A DNA stretch of 64,000 nt from the NCBI RefSeq assembly GCF_900094575.1, contig NZ_FMAE01000011.1:124001-188000 (forward strand), given 5' to 3'. The position numbers were made by a program, and so were the translations under genes. Shown piece after piece: positions 52,658-60,980 of this stretch. The DNA comes from Bradyrhizobium yuanmingense (GTDB taxonomy: Bacteria; Pseudomonadota; Alphaproteobacteria; Rhizobiales; Xanthobacteraceae). Below the pieces are notes generated by a model. That model was given only the letters and a program-made list of their open reading frames with translations, was not told the origin of the DNA and did not search any database. Positions within the stretch are counted from its first letter, which is position 1. Every line of letters starts with the position of its first letter.

Positions 52658-53422
52658 ATGTCCACGTTCAGTTCGGCCTCCCGCCTTCGTCGCATCGCGA
52701 TCTCTGCCCTGCTGCTTGCAATTTGCGCCTTGGCGAGCGGCTGCTCCTCGATCGACCGCCTGTCGCAGATCGGCGAGCAGCCGAAGCTGTCGGCGATCGA
52801 CAACCCGACGACGCAGCCCGGCTACAAGCCGGTGCAGATGCCGATGCCCAAGCCTGAGGTCGCCTCCTACAATCCGAACTCGCTGTGGCGCAACGGCAGC
52901 CGCGCCTTCTTCAAGGACCAGCGCGCCCGCCAGGTCGGCGATCTCCTGACGGTAGCCGTGAACATCACCGACAAGGCCAACATCGAGAACGACACCTCGC
53001 GCAGCCGCAGCAACAAGGAAGATTCCGGGATCACGGACTTCATCGGCTCCCAGACGATCACCCAGGCCAACAAGATCCTCCCCGGCCGCATCCTGACCGC
53101 CGACTCGACCTCCTCGAGCGAGGGCAAGGGCAGCGTCGACCGCAAGGAAGCTCTGCAGACCAACGTCGCCGCGGTGGTGACCCAGGTGCTGCCGAACGGC
53201 AATTTGGTGGTCGAAGGCAAGCAGGAGATCCGCGTCAACTTCGAAATTCGCGAGCTGATCGTCGCCGGCATCGTCCGCCCCGAGGACATCCAGAGCGACA
53301 ACACCATCGACTCCACCAAGATCGCCCAGGCCCGCATCGCCTATGGCGGCCGCGGCCAGATCACCGACGTGCAGCAGCCGCGCTACGGCCAGCAGGTCAT
53401 GGACGTGCTGCTGCCCTTCTAA
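52658..53422 (+). CDS. flgH: L-ring lipoprotein FlgH
   Basis: 254 residues. A lipoprotein signal ends in LASGC; the mature domain includes NSLWRNGSRAFFKDQRARQV and GDLLTVAVNITDKANIENDT, then EGKQEIRVNFEIRELIVAGI near the end, all typical of FlgH. FlgH makes the L ring in the outer membrane. Last gene of the flgF-flgG-flgA-flgH run, 4 bases after flgA, followed by a double hairpin. Confidence 0.95.
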   Translation: MSTFSSASRLRRIAISALLLAICALASGCSSIDRLSQIGEQPKLSAIDNPTTQPGYKPVQMPMPKPEVASYNPNSLWRNGSRAFFKDQRARQVGDLLTVAVNITDKANIENDTSRSRSNKEDSGITDFIGSQTITQANKILPGRILTADSTSSSEGKGSVDRKEALQTNVAAVVTQVLPNGNLVVEGKQEIRVNFEIRELIVAGIVRPEDIQSDNTIDSTKIAQARIAYGGRGQITDVQQPRYGQQVMDVLLPF

Positions 53423-53483
53423 GCCCCTTCAAGAGCTCCCACATCGTGCTCGCGAACTAAAGGCGCGAACGACGATGTACTAC

Positions 53484-53551
53484 GCGGCCCTCGCTAGCTC
53501 CCCTGGCGAGGGCCGCATGTATTTTGCCTGCGCCGCCGAAGCGGCGCAGGC
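53484..53551. terminator. two adjacent strong hairpins after flgH
   Basis: First hairpin: GCGGCCCTCGC (53484-53494) with GCGAGGGCCGC (53506-53516), 11-bp stem, followed by ATGTATTTT. Second: GCCTGCGCCGC (53526-53536) with GCGGCGCAGGC (53541-53551), 11-bp stem, loop CGAA. Together they can end both flgH and the convergent PcfJ-like gene. Confidence 0.75.
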
Positions 53552-53556
53552 TTCTC

Positions 53557-54723
53557 TCACAGCAGCATGATCCCGCGTGCTTGCGCCCATCGCTGGAGGA
53601 TCTTGCACTCCTCGGCAAACGGCGGACGGTTCGCAAACCCACGAACCTGAACCGCCCTGGAACGGGTATCAAGCTCGATGGTCAGCAGCCGCTGGACGTC
53701 ACCCGAGGCACGGCGACGGAGCGACCAGATCGAGGCATGCCCGGCAATGCACTTTGTCGCGTAAGTGGCGACGCAGTGACGCATGCCCCGCGTCTCAGCC
53801 ACGAGATCGGCTGCGGTCCGCAACTGGACCACGACATATTCTTCGCGCTTGGCGCGGTCCTTGGACGACTTGGTCCATGACCAGTCCGCGATCGCTGCAC
53901 CGGGCCAACGGTCCTCGCTCTGCTCGGGGCCTGCTGCCAGCCCCCCCGCACGGTTTCGCGCCGCCTCGGCGCGACGGCGTGCGGCCTCGATACGAGCAAT
54001 CGCATCGAGATCGCGATGCCATTCGCGCATCTGCCGCCCAAGCGAGATCAGTGAACGCCCCTTGAGGGTGTACTCTGGATCACGCCGGTGGCAATCGGCG
54101 AGGTAGTCATGGAAGTCATCCATGTCCTCGACCGTGGTGGCATACGCGCAGAAGAAGCGCACCACCTCGCGCCAGAAGCGATGCTGAGCGCGCTGCGTCT
54201 GTGTGATCCTGGTGCGCGCGATCCGCATCGCAACAGCGGGATCGGTCGCATAGGAACGCGCAATCGCCTGCCAGATCGCAGCCTCGAAGCCGACCTTCCC
54301 CAACGGATTGAGGAACGCATGGACCTCCTTGCGAGACAGCCATTCGGCCGCACCGGCGGCGTAGAGCGAACCGCCGCCGGCCGCCACGACATACCATCGC
54401 TTGCGCAACATGATCTCGTCGCGGCTCAGTCCCGCGCTGTCGATCCAGATCTGCTCCAGATGCTCAGCGACAGGATAGCGCGCAAAGAGATAGCGGGCGG
54501 CGCCAAGACGAAGACGCGCCGCGTCGCGAGTTTTCAGCTGCGGCTTCCATGCCGAAGCATCGCGAAGGACGTCCGCCTCGAAGCCACGCCTGGCCTCTTT
54601 GATCGCGTTCTCGAAATCCGGTGGAGGACGCGTCCGCTGCGACACATGCCGCAGCGACAGCTCGTAGGCTTCAACCCGCGTGCGCTCGGCCTCCCGCCGG
54701 CGCTGAATCAATGACTGTGCCAT
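53557..54723 (-). CDS. PcfJ-like protein
   Basis: 388 residues. The C-terminal part has ETRGMRHCVATYATKCIAGH and ASIWSLRRRASGDVQRLLTI followed by VQVRGFANRPPFAEECKIL, the MRHCV..Y / S.R / LTIE / Q.RG..N pattern of the PcfJ-like family, known from conjugative plasmids and mobile elements, biochemical role unclear. The N-terminal 220 residues are helical and basic. It sits between the flagellar operons, likely as an inserted gene. ATG at 54723 (MAQSLIQRRREAERT) is used. Confidence 0.72.
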   Translation of the reverse strand: MAQSLIQRRREAERTRVEAYELSLRHVSQRTRPPPDFENAIKEARRGFEADVLRDASAWKPQLKTRDAARLRLGAARYLFARYPVAEHLEQIWIDSAGLSRDEIMLRKRWYVVAAGGGSLYAAGAAEWLSRKEVHAFLNPLGKVGFEAAIWQAIARSYATDPAVAMRIARTRITQTQRAQHRFWREVVRFFCAYATTVEDMDDFHDYLADCHRRDPEYTLKGRSLISLGRQMREWHRDLDAIARIEAARRRAEAARNRAGGLAAGPEQSEDRWPGAAIADWSWTKSSKDRAKREEYVVVQLRTAADLVAETRGMRHCVATYATKCIAGHASIWSLRRRASGDVQRLLTIELDTRSRAVQVRGFANRPPFAEECKILQRWAQARGIMLL

Positions 54724-55069
54724 TGTCGTTCAACATGATTGGATGACTGTCAGCCGGACGCACTGAGAGCGTCGGCACGGAATGTGTCGATCGCCACAAA
54801 GTACTCACGGCTGGTCTCCTCAATTTTGAACGCGCAGGTTGAATGGGACGGGGCTCATAGACCCGATTGCCGGCGGGCGCAAGATGCCTTTGTCGGGATG
54901 TGTCAGAAACTGCGTACTGCGAGGCAGGTCCGCGACATTATTGCAACGCCGCGACAACACACTCCGTCATTGCGAGCGCAGCGACTTGTCCGCCGAAGCC
55001 TTGGCGAAGGCGCGACGTACCGGATTCCCCGCCTTCGCGGGGAATGACTGCGGAGAGGACCAATGCCGC
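54724..55069. other. intergenic region with REP-like repeat copy 5
   Basis: About 345 bases without a gene. The first half (54724-54960) shows no feature I can name. The second holds copy 5 of the GTCATTGCGAG family at 54966-55048, a hybrid copy with the nested segment and an outer end GGGGAATGAC instead of TCGCAATGAC. Confidence 0.7.
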
Positions 55070-55849
55070 TCACGTAAACTCCGCCTCCACCACGCCGAGC
55101 CCGTCCAGCTCCATCCGCACCTTGTCGCCGGCCTTCAGCCACAGCGTCTTCACCAGGCTGCCGGTGAGCACGAGCTGCCCGGCGTGCAGCCCCTTGCCTT
55201 CGGCGGCGAGATGGTTGGCGAGCCAGGCGAGCGCGTTGTGGGGATGGCCGAGCACGTCCGCACCGGTGCCGTGGCTGACCTCCTCGCCGTTGACGATGGC
55301 GCGGCCCTTGACCGCCTTGAGGTCCGGCACCGACGAGCGCGGGACCGAGGGACCCAGCACGCAGCCGGCGGCGAAGAAATCGTCGGCGATCAGGGTCGGC
55401 GCGCCCATCGTCTCCCATTTCACGTAGCGGTCGTCGACGATCTCGATCGCCGGATGATAGGACTCGACCGCCTCGCCGACCCATTCGGCCGTGAACGGCG
55501 CTTCGCCGGCGGCAAGGTCCCGCTTCAGCCGCACCGCGATCTCGCATTCGACCCCGACCCGGACATAATTGGAGGCGGCGAGCTTGGCGCCGTTGTCATG
55601 GACGCCCTTCTGGAACACGCCGCCGCCGCAAGGGTGCGGGATGCCGATATAGTCCTGCATCACCTGGCTGGTGCAGCCGATCTTGTAGCCGACGAGCGGA
55701 CCGACATGCGGCAGCAGCAAATCGTGCAGGGTGCGCTGGACCTGATAGCCCTCGGCTTCGTCCGCAGGGGGGCGCTCCAGCGCCGCGAGCGGGGCGTGGT
55801 TGCGGCGCGCCAGCGCGATCGCCTTTGCGGCTTCGAGAATCTTGTCCAT
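55070..55849 (-). CDS. 2-keto-4-pentenoate hydratase-like (FAH superfamily) enzyme
   Basis: 259 residues, the MhpD/DmpE size. VGYKIGCTSQVMQDYIGIPH and VGVECEIAVRLKRDL hold acidic metal ligands typical of the fold, and GTGADVLGHPHNALAWLANH is the conserved C-terminal motif. Such enzymes add water to 2-hydroxypenta-2,4-dienoate-type products in aromatic meta-cleavage pathways. No other pathway gene is present, so the substrate is open. ATG at 55849 is used; an upstream start at 55879 is weaker. Confidence 0.85.
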   Translation of the reverse strand: MDKILEAAKAIALARRNHAPLAALERPPADEAEGYQVQRTLHDLLLPHVGPLVGYKIGCTSQVMQDYIGIPHPCGGGVFQKGVHDNGAKLAASNYVRVGVECEIAVRLKRDLAAGEAPFTAEWVGEAVESYHPAIEIVDDRYVKWETMGAPTLIADDFFAAGCVLGPSVPRSSVPDLKAVKGRAIVNGEEVSHGTGADVLGHPHNALAWLANHLAAEGKGLHAGQLVLTGSLVKTLWLKAGDKVRMELDGLGVVEAEFT

Positions 55850-55931
55850 CGGCGCCGCCTCCCACGCTACGCAGTCCAAGGCGGCACTTCAGCATCCCCG
55901 CTCCGGCCTGACAAGCGCGGGCGGCATGCCC

Positions 55932-56960
55932 TCACCCCTTGACGAGGCCGAGCCGGATCAGGCTCTCGGCGGTCGCAAGGATCGCCTCCTCATTGGAGCG
56001 CGCCTGCCAGCCGAGCAGCGACTTGGCCTTGGCGCTGGTGGAATGCCTGATCATTCCGAGCATCGGCACGACCGCACGCAGCAGCGGAATCCGGCGGGCG
56101 GCCAGCCGCACCAGCCAGTCCGGCGCCTGGAGCCGCGGAACCCGGCGCGCCCGGGGCCCGAGTTCCCGCCGCAGCACGCGGGCGATGTCGAGGATCGACA
56201 TCGTCTCGCCGGAGACCGCGATGAAACGCTCGCCCTTCGCCTCCGGAGCAATCATCGCCCGCAGATGCAGCTCGGCGACGTCGCGGACGTCGACCACGCC
56301 GAAATAGACCCGCGGCACCGCCGGCATGGCACCGTCGAGCAGAGATCTGACGATCTCGATCGAGCCGGAAAAGTCCGGCCCCAGCACCGGCCCGAAAATA
56401 CCGGCAGGGTTGATCACCGACAGCTCCAGCCCATTCCCCTCGCCCGCGACGAAATCCCAAGCCGCCCGCTCGGCCAGCGTCTTGGACTTGACGTAGGGTT
56501 GGCCGTCGACACCGGCGAGATTGGTCCATTCGGTCTCATCGAACGGCTTGTCGCGCGGCGGATGGCCATAGCCGATCGCGCCCAGCGACGAGGTGATGAC
56601 GACTCTCTTGACACCGGCCGCGCGCGCGGCCCGGAGCACCCGGATCGTTCCGTCGCGGGCGGGGATGATCATCTCGTTCTCGTCCGTGGGGACGGTGGTC
56701 GAGAGCGGGGACGCCACATGGAGAACGTAGTCGCAGCCCGCGACCGCCGCCGCCCAGCCGTCGTCCCGGGTCAGATCGGCGGCGACGAAGGCCACGCTCT
56801 CGGGCGTCGCCGCCTCGCCCTCGCGCAGCATGGCGAGCACATCGGCCTGGCGCTCTGGCCGGCGCACCGTCGTCCGCACGGCATGGCCGGCGGCCAGAAG
56901 TTGCAGGACGACATGGATGCCGACGAAGCCCGACCCGCCGGTGACCAGAACAGTGCTCAT
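55932..56960 (-). CDS. NAD(P)-dependent aldehyde reductase-like extended SDR
   Basis: 342 residues. GGSGFVGIHVVLQLL near residue 8 is the nucleotide-binding Gly motif, a Ser lies in ITSSLGAIGY (about residue 125), and the catalytic YxxxK is YVKSK (about residue 165), as in extended SDR proteins related to dihydroflavonol and cinnamoyl-type reductases. It probably reduces an aldehyde or ketone. It precedes the hydratase-like gene on the same strand with an 82-base gap; a shared transcript is possible. Confidence 0.85.
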   Translation of the reverse strand: MSTVLVTGGSGFVGIHVVLQLLAAGHAVRTTVRRPERQADVLAMLREGEAATPESVAFVAADLTRDDGWAAAVAGCDYVLHVASPLSTTVPTDENEMIIPARDGTIRVLRAARAAGVKRVVITSSLGAIGYGHPPRDKPFDETEWTNLAGVDGQPYVKSKTLAERAAWDFVAGEGNGLELSVINPAGIFGPVLGPDFSGSIEIVRSLLDGAMPAVPRVYFGVVDVRDVAELHLRAMIAPEAKGERFIAVSGETMSILDIARVLRRELGPRARRVPRLQAPDWLVRLAARRIPLLRAVVPMLGMIRHSTSAKAKSLLGWQARSNEEAILATAESLIRLGLVKG

Positions 56961-57391
56961 GACCCACGTTCCCCGCAAGCTGGAGACTCTGTTAGCGCTG
57001 AAGAACGGCGCGCTTCGTGTTGGCGCCTTTGCGGCGCTCGATCGGCGTACGGCCTGCTGCCGGCGTTTAAGGAAATATTGAGCTGGTCCAGGCTTTATGG
57101 GAATGCCCGTCTCGAGACGTCGCAGCAGGCCTGATTGCAGCGATGCTTGATGCAGCTGGATCAGCGTCTCAACTTCAGAGTCGATCTCGTTGATGCGACT
57201 CGCAAAATCTCCCGCACCTGAAGTGAAGGCTGTTTCTCATCCGAACTCACGTGAGCTCGGAGCAATCCGGTCTAGCCCGTTGATCGCGATTCACCTTTCG
57301 CGATCGCGCTGTCGCCATGGTGGGCGCGACGGCAAGCTATGGGCAATATGCGGAGCATGGCGCGAAATGGCGCCCTGCGTCCAAAAACAAA
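56961..57391. other. intergenic region before the DksA terminator
   Basis: About 430 bases between the SDR gene and dksA. Two short frames in neighbouring phases (57097-57150: MGMPVSRRRSRPDCSDA; 57147-57221: LMQLDQRLNFRVDLVDATRK and four more residues) look like one small gene broken by a frameshift, but they are too short to be sure. Nothing else was seen. Confidence 0.4.
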
Positions 57392-57411
57392 GAGCCGCAT
57401 CTCTGCGGCTC
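57392..57411 (-). terminator. intrinsic terminator of dksA
   Basis: Minus strand GAGCCGCA-GAGA-TGCGGCTC followed by TTTGTTTTT: a perfect 8-bp stem, four-base loop and T-tract, five bases after the dksA stop. Confidence 0.9.
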
Positions 57412-57416
57412 GGACC

Positions 57417-57827
57417 TTATTCGTCGCGATAGACCTTCTCGCGTTTCTCGTGGCGCTCCTGCGCTTCCACCGAGAGCGTCGCGATGGGCCGGGCCTCGAG
57501 CCGCTTCAACGAGATCGGCTCGCCGGTTTCCTCGCAATAGCCGTAGGTGTTGTCCTCGATACGCTGGAGCGCGGCATCGATCTTGGCGATCAATTTGCGC
57601 TGGCGGTCGCGGGCGCGGAGTTCGATGGCACGGTCGGTTTCGGACGAGGCCCGATCGGCGAGATCGGGGTGGTTCACGTTCTCCTCCTGCAGAGCCTGCA
57701 GGGTGAGCTTGGATTCTTTGAGGATCTCATCCTTCCAGGCGAGGAGCTTCAAACGGAAGTACTCCTTCTGCCGGTCGTTCATGAAAGGCTCTTTGTCGGT
57801 CGGTCGGTAGTTTTTCAACTTTTCCAA
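57417..57827 (-). CDS. dksA: RNA polymerase-binding protein DksA (one-cysteine type)
   Basis: 136 residues. The coiled coil (about 20-105) carries the tip motif DLADRASSETDRAIELRARD with the acidic residues that reach into the polymerase channel, and the C-terminal globule follows YGYCEETGEPISLKRLEARP. Canonical DksA has four zinc cysteines; this protein has a single cysteine in total, as in other alphaproteobacterial forms. It tunes transcription with ppGpp. The start is a TTG at 57827 (or 57818); the first ATG at 57782 would lose conserved residues YRP...EPF. Confidence 0.93.
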   Translation of the reverse strand: MEKLKNYRPTDKEPFMNDRQKEYFRLKLLAWKDEILKESKLTLQALQEENVNHPDLADRASSETDRAIELRARDRQRKLIAKIDAALQRIEDNTYGYCEETGEPISLKRLEARPIATLSVEAQERHEKREKVYRDE

Positions 57828-57999
57828 GGGAGGCCTATCTTCTTAAGCAACGACTCGCGGACGGACCGGGGTCCGTTGAGCCGGGCCTTATATAGTGGCC
57901 TCCCGTGACAGACAATATTTCCCTCACCGCCCGATCCGCGCCCCCAAGCCCTTGCACAGGAAGGTTTATCCTTGAGGGCTTGGAGGCAGCTGGCCGCCC

Positions 58000-58611
58000 T
58001 TAATAGCCGACCGTGAAGCGCTGCTTCAGGTGGGCCGGCTTTTCGATCTCGTCGGCGAGCGCAATGGCGTAGTCGGCGAAGGTGATCCAGCTCTTGCCGT
58101 TCGCATCTGCGAGAAGCTGGTCGGTCCCGAGCCGGAACTTGCCGGTGCGCTCCCCCTCCTCGAACAGCGCCGAGGGCGAGATGAAGGTCCAGTTCAGGTC
58201 CTTTTCCTGCCGCAGCAGGTCCAGGAAGGCCGAGCCCGCCTCCGCTTCGGCCTTGTATTGGGCCGGAAAATTGGGAGTCGTGACCAGCTTCACGCCCGGG
58301 GCAACCTCGAGGCTCCCGGCGCCGCCCACCACGAGGTAGCGACCGACCTTGGAGTCCTTCGCCGCACCGATCAGCTTGAGCGGATCACTGGCCAGGAAGT
58401 GCACGGAACTCACGGCGACGTCGTGACCGGCCCACAGCTTGGCGAGGCCCGCCTGGTCGAGCACATCCCCCTTGGTTGGCGTGACGTTCGGCAGGGCCGC
58501 AATCTTTTCCGGGTTCCGGGCGATGGCCGTGACCGTGTGGCCGCGGCGGGACAGTTCCCTGGTGATCTCCGACCCAGCCCGGCCCGAGGCACCGGCGACT
58601 GCGATTTTCAT
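58000..58611 (-). CDS. NmrA-like NAD(P)-binding atypical SDR
   Basis: 203 residues starting MKIAVAGASGRAGSEITREL, with the GASGRAG dinucleotide motif, then VGRYLVVGGAGSLEVAPGVK and WTFISPSALFEEGERTGKFR; the usual YxxxK catalytic pair is absent, as in the NmrA-like group. It probably senses or reduces a small molecule. It is divergent from an HxlR regulator, the classic arrangement for HxlR-controlled SDR genes. ATG at 58611 is at the start of the domain. Confidence 0.88.
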   Translation of the reverse strand: MKIAVAGASGRAGSEITRELSRRGHTVTAIARNPEKIAALPNVTPTKGDVLDQAGLAKLWAGHDVAVSSVHFLASDPLKLIGAAKDSKVGRYLVVGGAGSLEVAPGVKLVTTPNFPAQYKAEAEAGSAFLDLLRQEKDLNWTFISPSALFEEGERTGKFRLGTDQLLADANGKSWITFADYAIALADEIEKPAHLKQRFTVGY

Positions 58612-58691
58612 GGAAGGCTCCTTTGCTTCTATGGTAACTGACAGAGACTAGATATCGCAAAGAATGCTGGTGTTAAGAGAGCACTTTGTGC

Positions 58692-58713
58692 TTACCTGAT
58701 TACGCTGAGGTAA
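58692..58713. promoter_or_regulatory. candidate HxlR operator
   Basis: TTACCT-N10-AGGTAA: six-base perfect arms in the gap between the divergent genes. The half-site sequence GGTAACTGA occurs here and also near 58632, so a second, weaker site is possible. Confidence 0.55.
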
Positions 58714-58774
58714 CTGATCGCGTACAACCGGCACGCGGATGCCAAGCAACGGTATGGATTTCCGAGAACCGACG

Positions 58775-59146
58775 ATGAAACCCGACGTCTACGCAGCGAA
58801 CTGCCCCACCCGCCAAATCCTCGATCGCGTCGGCGACAAATGGGCGGTGCTGATCCTCTTGCTCCTGCGCGAGGAGCCGATGCGCTTCAATCAATTGCGC
58901 CGCACGATTGAAGGCATCTCGCAGAAGATGCTGAGCCAGGTGCTTAAGTCGCTCGAACGCGACGGCCTGATCAGGCGCCGCGCCATCGCGACCGTGCCAG
59001 TGACGGTGGAATATTCGATCACCCAGCTCGGCCTGACACTGGCGGCGGCTGTGGATCCCTTACGCGATTGGGCCGAGCAAAATCTGAAAGACGTGCTCGC
59101 CGCCCAGCGCCGCTATGATGCGCAGTTGAAGGAGGAAGCGGCGTAA
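58775..59146 (+). CDS. HxlR-family transcriptional regulator
   Basis: About 123 residues. AANCPTRQILDRVGDKWAVL is the HxlR start with the redox or ligand-responsive cysteine, then RFNQLRRTIEGISQKMLSQV is the winged helix, and EYSITQLGLTLAAAVDPLRD the C-terminal part. Members often respond to aldehydes or oxidants and switch on a neighbouring oxidoreductase; the NmrA-like gene at 58000-58611 is the natural target. ATG at 58775 is preferred over 58739 and 58754 because the family begins here. Confidence 0.85.
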   Translation: MKPDVYAANCPTRQILDRVGDKWAVLILLLLREEPMRFNQLRRTIEGISQKMLSQVLKSLERDGLIRRRAIATVPVTVEYSITQLGLTLAAAVDPLRDWAEQNLKDVLAAQRRYDAQLKEEAA

Positions 59147-59158
59147 GAGCCTCCGTGA

Positions 59159-59572
59159 CTACGCCTGCCCGGCCTTCGCCAGTTCGACCTCGACCCGCAG
59201 CTCGATCTCGGAGAGCACCGCATCGAGACCGGCATCGCCCGAGGACGATTTCAGGTGGGCCGCCGCATCACGCAGCCGCATCACGGTCGAGGCGTCGAGA
59301 TTGCCGGACAACAGGCCCATCTTGAGATCGTCGAGCACGTCGAGCGCAGTCCTGCCGCGGGCGACCGAGCGCTTGCGGCGCTCGACCGGATCCTCCTCGA
59401 CACCCTGCAACGCTAGCAGCGCATCGATGTTGGCGGCCGCCTTCGGTGCGGCAGCGCTCCGCGTCTCCTGCGCCGATGAGGTGTCGGGCAGCACGAAACT
59501 GCCGGAGCCCGTCCGCTTGGCCTGGCTGGCCGGCGTGCCAAGCGTCGTACCGTTCGGTCCGTAGATGCGCAT
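59159..59572 (-). CDS. fliX: flagellar assembly regulator FliX
   Basis: 137 residues. MRIYGPNGTTLGTP opens the protein; the linker is Ala/Ser-rich and the C-terminal helical half (LLALQGVEEDPVERRKRSVA, then GRTALDVLDDLKMGLLSGNL) matches FliX of Caulobacter and relatives. FliX couples completion of the early basal body to the FlbD activator. FlbD itself is not in the window. It is divergent from flgI, with a near-exact CtrA box and an ftr-like palindrome between them. A longer frame upstream (to 59644) is not FliX-like. Confidence 0.9.
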   Translation of the reverse strand: MRIYGPNGTTLGTPASQAKRTGSGSFVLPDTSSAQETRSAAAPKAAANIDALLALQGVEEDPVERRKRSVARGRTALDVLDDLKMGLLSGNLDASTVMRLRDAAAHLKSSSGDAGLDAVLSEIELRVEVELAKAGQA

Positions 59573-59618
59573 CGGAAAGAATCCGGGTGATCGATGCCTC
59601 ACCTTCGCTGTCTTATGG

Positions 59619-59633
59619 TTAACGCTGCGTAAA
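59619..59633. promoter_or_regulatory. near-exact CtrA-type box between fliX and flgI
   Basis: TTAACGCTGCGTAAA: one mismatch to TTAA-N7-TTAA, and the overlapping ATGGTTAA on the plus strand is the reverse of TTAACCAT. It is 47 bases upstream of fliX. Confidence 0.65.
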
Positions 59634-59639
59634 CGGCCC

Positions 59640-59652
59640 GGCAAAATCTGCC
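59640..59652. promoter_or_regulatory. ftr-like palindrome between fliX and flgI
   Basis: CCC-GGCAAAATCTGCC-G: a clean GGCARAAnYTGCC site, 6 bases from the CtrA box and about 105 bases upstream of the flgI promoter. It resembles the gapped ftr consensus CC-CGGC--AAA--GC-G described for FlbD. Confidence 0.7.
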
Positions 59653-59750
59653 GACAGGCGGCAGTTTCGCTCCCCAGGGCGAACGAGTGCTGACAGCGGA
59701 CGCAACAGATTTATTCAAGCTATTCAGCCACCTAGCTCGCCACCAGGCGT

Positions 59751-59766
59751 TGGCACAGCGCTCGCA
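59751..59766 (+). promoter_or_regulatory. sigma-54 promoter of flgI-flgJ-flgN
   Basis: TGGCACAGCGCTCGCA: perfect TGGCAC and ten-base GG-to-GC spacing, with TCGC instead of TTGC at -12, the same deviation as at flgF. The start is predicted near 59777, leaving about 79 bases of leader. Confidence 0.75.
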
Positions 59767-59855
59767 AGGAAAGCGCCGGACCAGCTCGTCATGGGAGTGT
59801 CGTGCAAGTCCTGTCCGATTTGAGGAGCCCTTTCTAGGGGCCTTGGGGAGCAGAG

Positions 59856-60980
59856 ATGCCAGGCGTTCGTTGGGTGAGGATTGTTGGGTTGGCCTGCGCC
59901 GCGCTGTCGGCGCTGGCGCTGTCGGTCACCTCGGCGGCGGCGACCTCGCGCATCAAGGACCTCGCCAATATCGAGGGCGTGCGGCAGAACCAGCTCATCG
60001 GTTATGGCCTCGTCGTCGGCCTCAACGGCACCGGCGACACGCTCAACAACATCCCCTTCACCAAGCAGTCGCTGCAGGCGATGCTCGAGCGCATGGGCGT
60101 CAACATCCGCGGCGCCACCATCCGCACCGGCAACGTCGCCGCCGTCATGGTCACGGGCAACCTGCCGGCCTTCGCCACTCAGGGCACGCGCATGGACGTC
60201 ACGGTGTCCGCGCTCGGCGACGCCAAGAACCTCCAGGGCGGCACCCTGCTGGTCACCCCCCTGCTCGGCGCCGACGGCAACGTCTATGCGGTGGCGCAGG
60301 GCTCGCTCGCGATCTCCGGCTTCCAGGCCGAGGGCGAGGCGGCCAAGATCGTGCGCGGCGTGCCAACGGTGGGACGCATCGCCAACGGCGCCATCATCGA
60401 GCGCGAGATCGAGTTCGCGCTCAACCGGCTGCCGAACGTCCGCCTGGCGCTGCGCAACCCCGACTTCACGACGGCCAAGCGCATCGCGGCCGCGATCAAC
60501 GACTATCTCGGCGTCAAGACCGCCGAGCCGATCGATCCCTCGACGGTGCAGCTGTCGATCCCGCCCGAGTTCAAGGGCAACGTCGTCGCTTTCCTCACCG
60601 AGATCGAGCAGCTCCAGGTCGACCCTGATCTCGCCGCCAAGATCGTCATCGACGAACGCAGCGGCATCATCGTGATGGGCCGCGACGTCCGCGTCGCCAC
60701 CGTCGCGGTGGCGCAGGGCAACCTCACGGTCACCATCTCCGAGAGCCCGCAAGTGAGCCAGCCCAATCCGCTGTCACGCGGCCGCACCGTGGTCGCGCCG
60801 CGCAGCAGCGTCACCGTCACCGAGGACGGCAAGAAGCTGGCGCTCGTCAAGGACGGCGTCTCGCTCCAGCAGCTCGTCGACGGCCTCAACGGCCTCGGCA
60901 TCGGCCCCCGCGACATGATCAGCATCCTCCAGGCGATCAAGGCTGCCGGCGCCATCGAAGCCGACATCGAGGTGATGTGA
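59856..60980 (+). CDS. flgI: P-ring protein FlgI
   Basis: 374 residues. Signal peptide (RIVGLACAALSALALSVTSA), then NQLIGYGLVVGLNGTGDTLN and FTKQSLQAMLERMGVNIRGA, and the C-terminal SLQQLVDGLNGLGIGPRDMI, all FlgI marks. FlgI is assembled by FlgA around the rod in the peptidoglycan layer. GGGGAGCAGAG precedes the ATG. It overlaps flgJ by one base in ATGTGATG. Confidence 0.97.
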   Translation: MPGVRWVRIVGLACAALSALALSVTSAAATSRIKDLANIEGVRQNQLIGYGLVVGLNGTGDTLNNIPFTKQSLQAMLERMGVNIRGATIRTGNVAAVMVTGNLPAFATQGTRMDVTVSALGDAKNLQGGTLLVTPLLGADGNVYAVAQGSLAISGFQAEGEAAKIVRGVPTVGRIANGAIIEREIEFALNRLPNVRLALRNPDFTTAKRIAAAINDYLGVKTAEPIDPSTVQLSIPPEFKGNVVAFLTEIEQLQVDPDLAAKIVIDERSGIIVMGRDVRVATVAVAQGNLTVTISESPQVSQPNPLSRGRTVVAPRSSVTVTEDGKKLALVKDGVSLQQLVDGLNGLGIGPRDMISILQAIKAAGAIEADIEVM

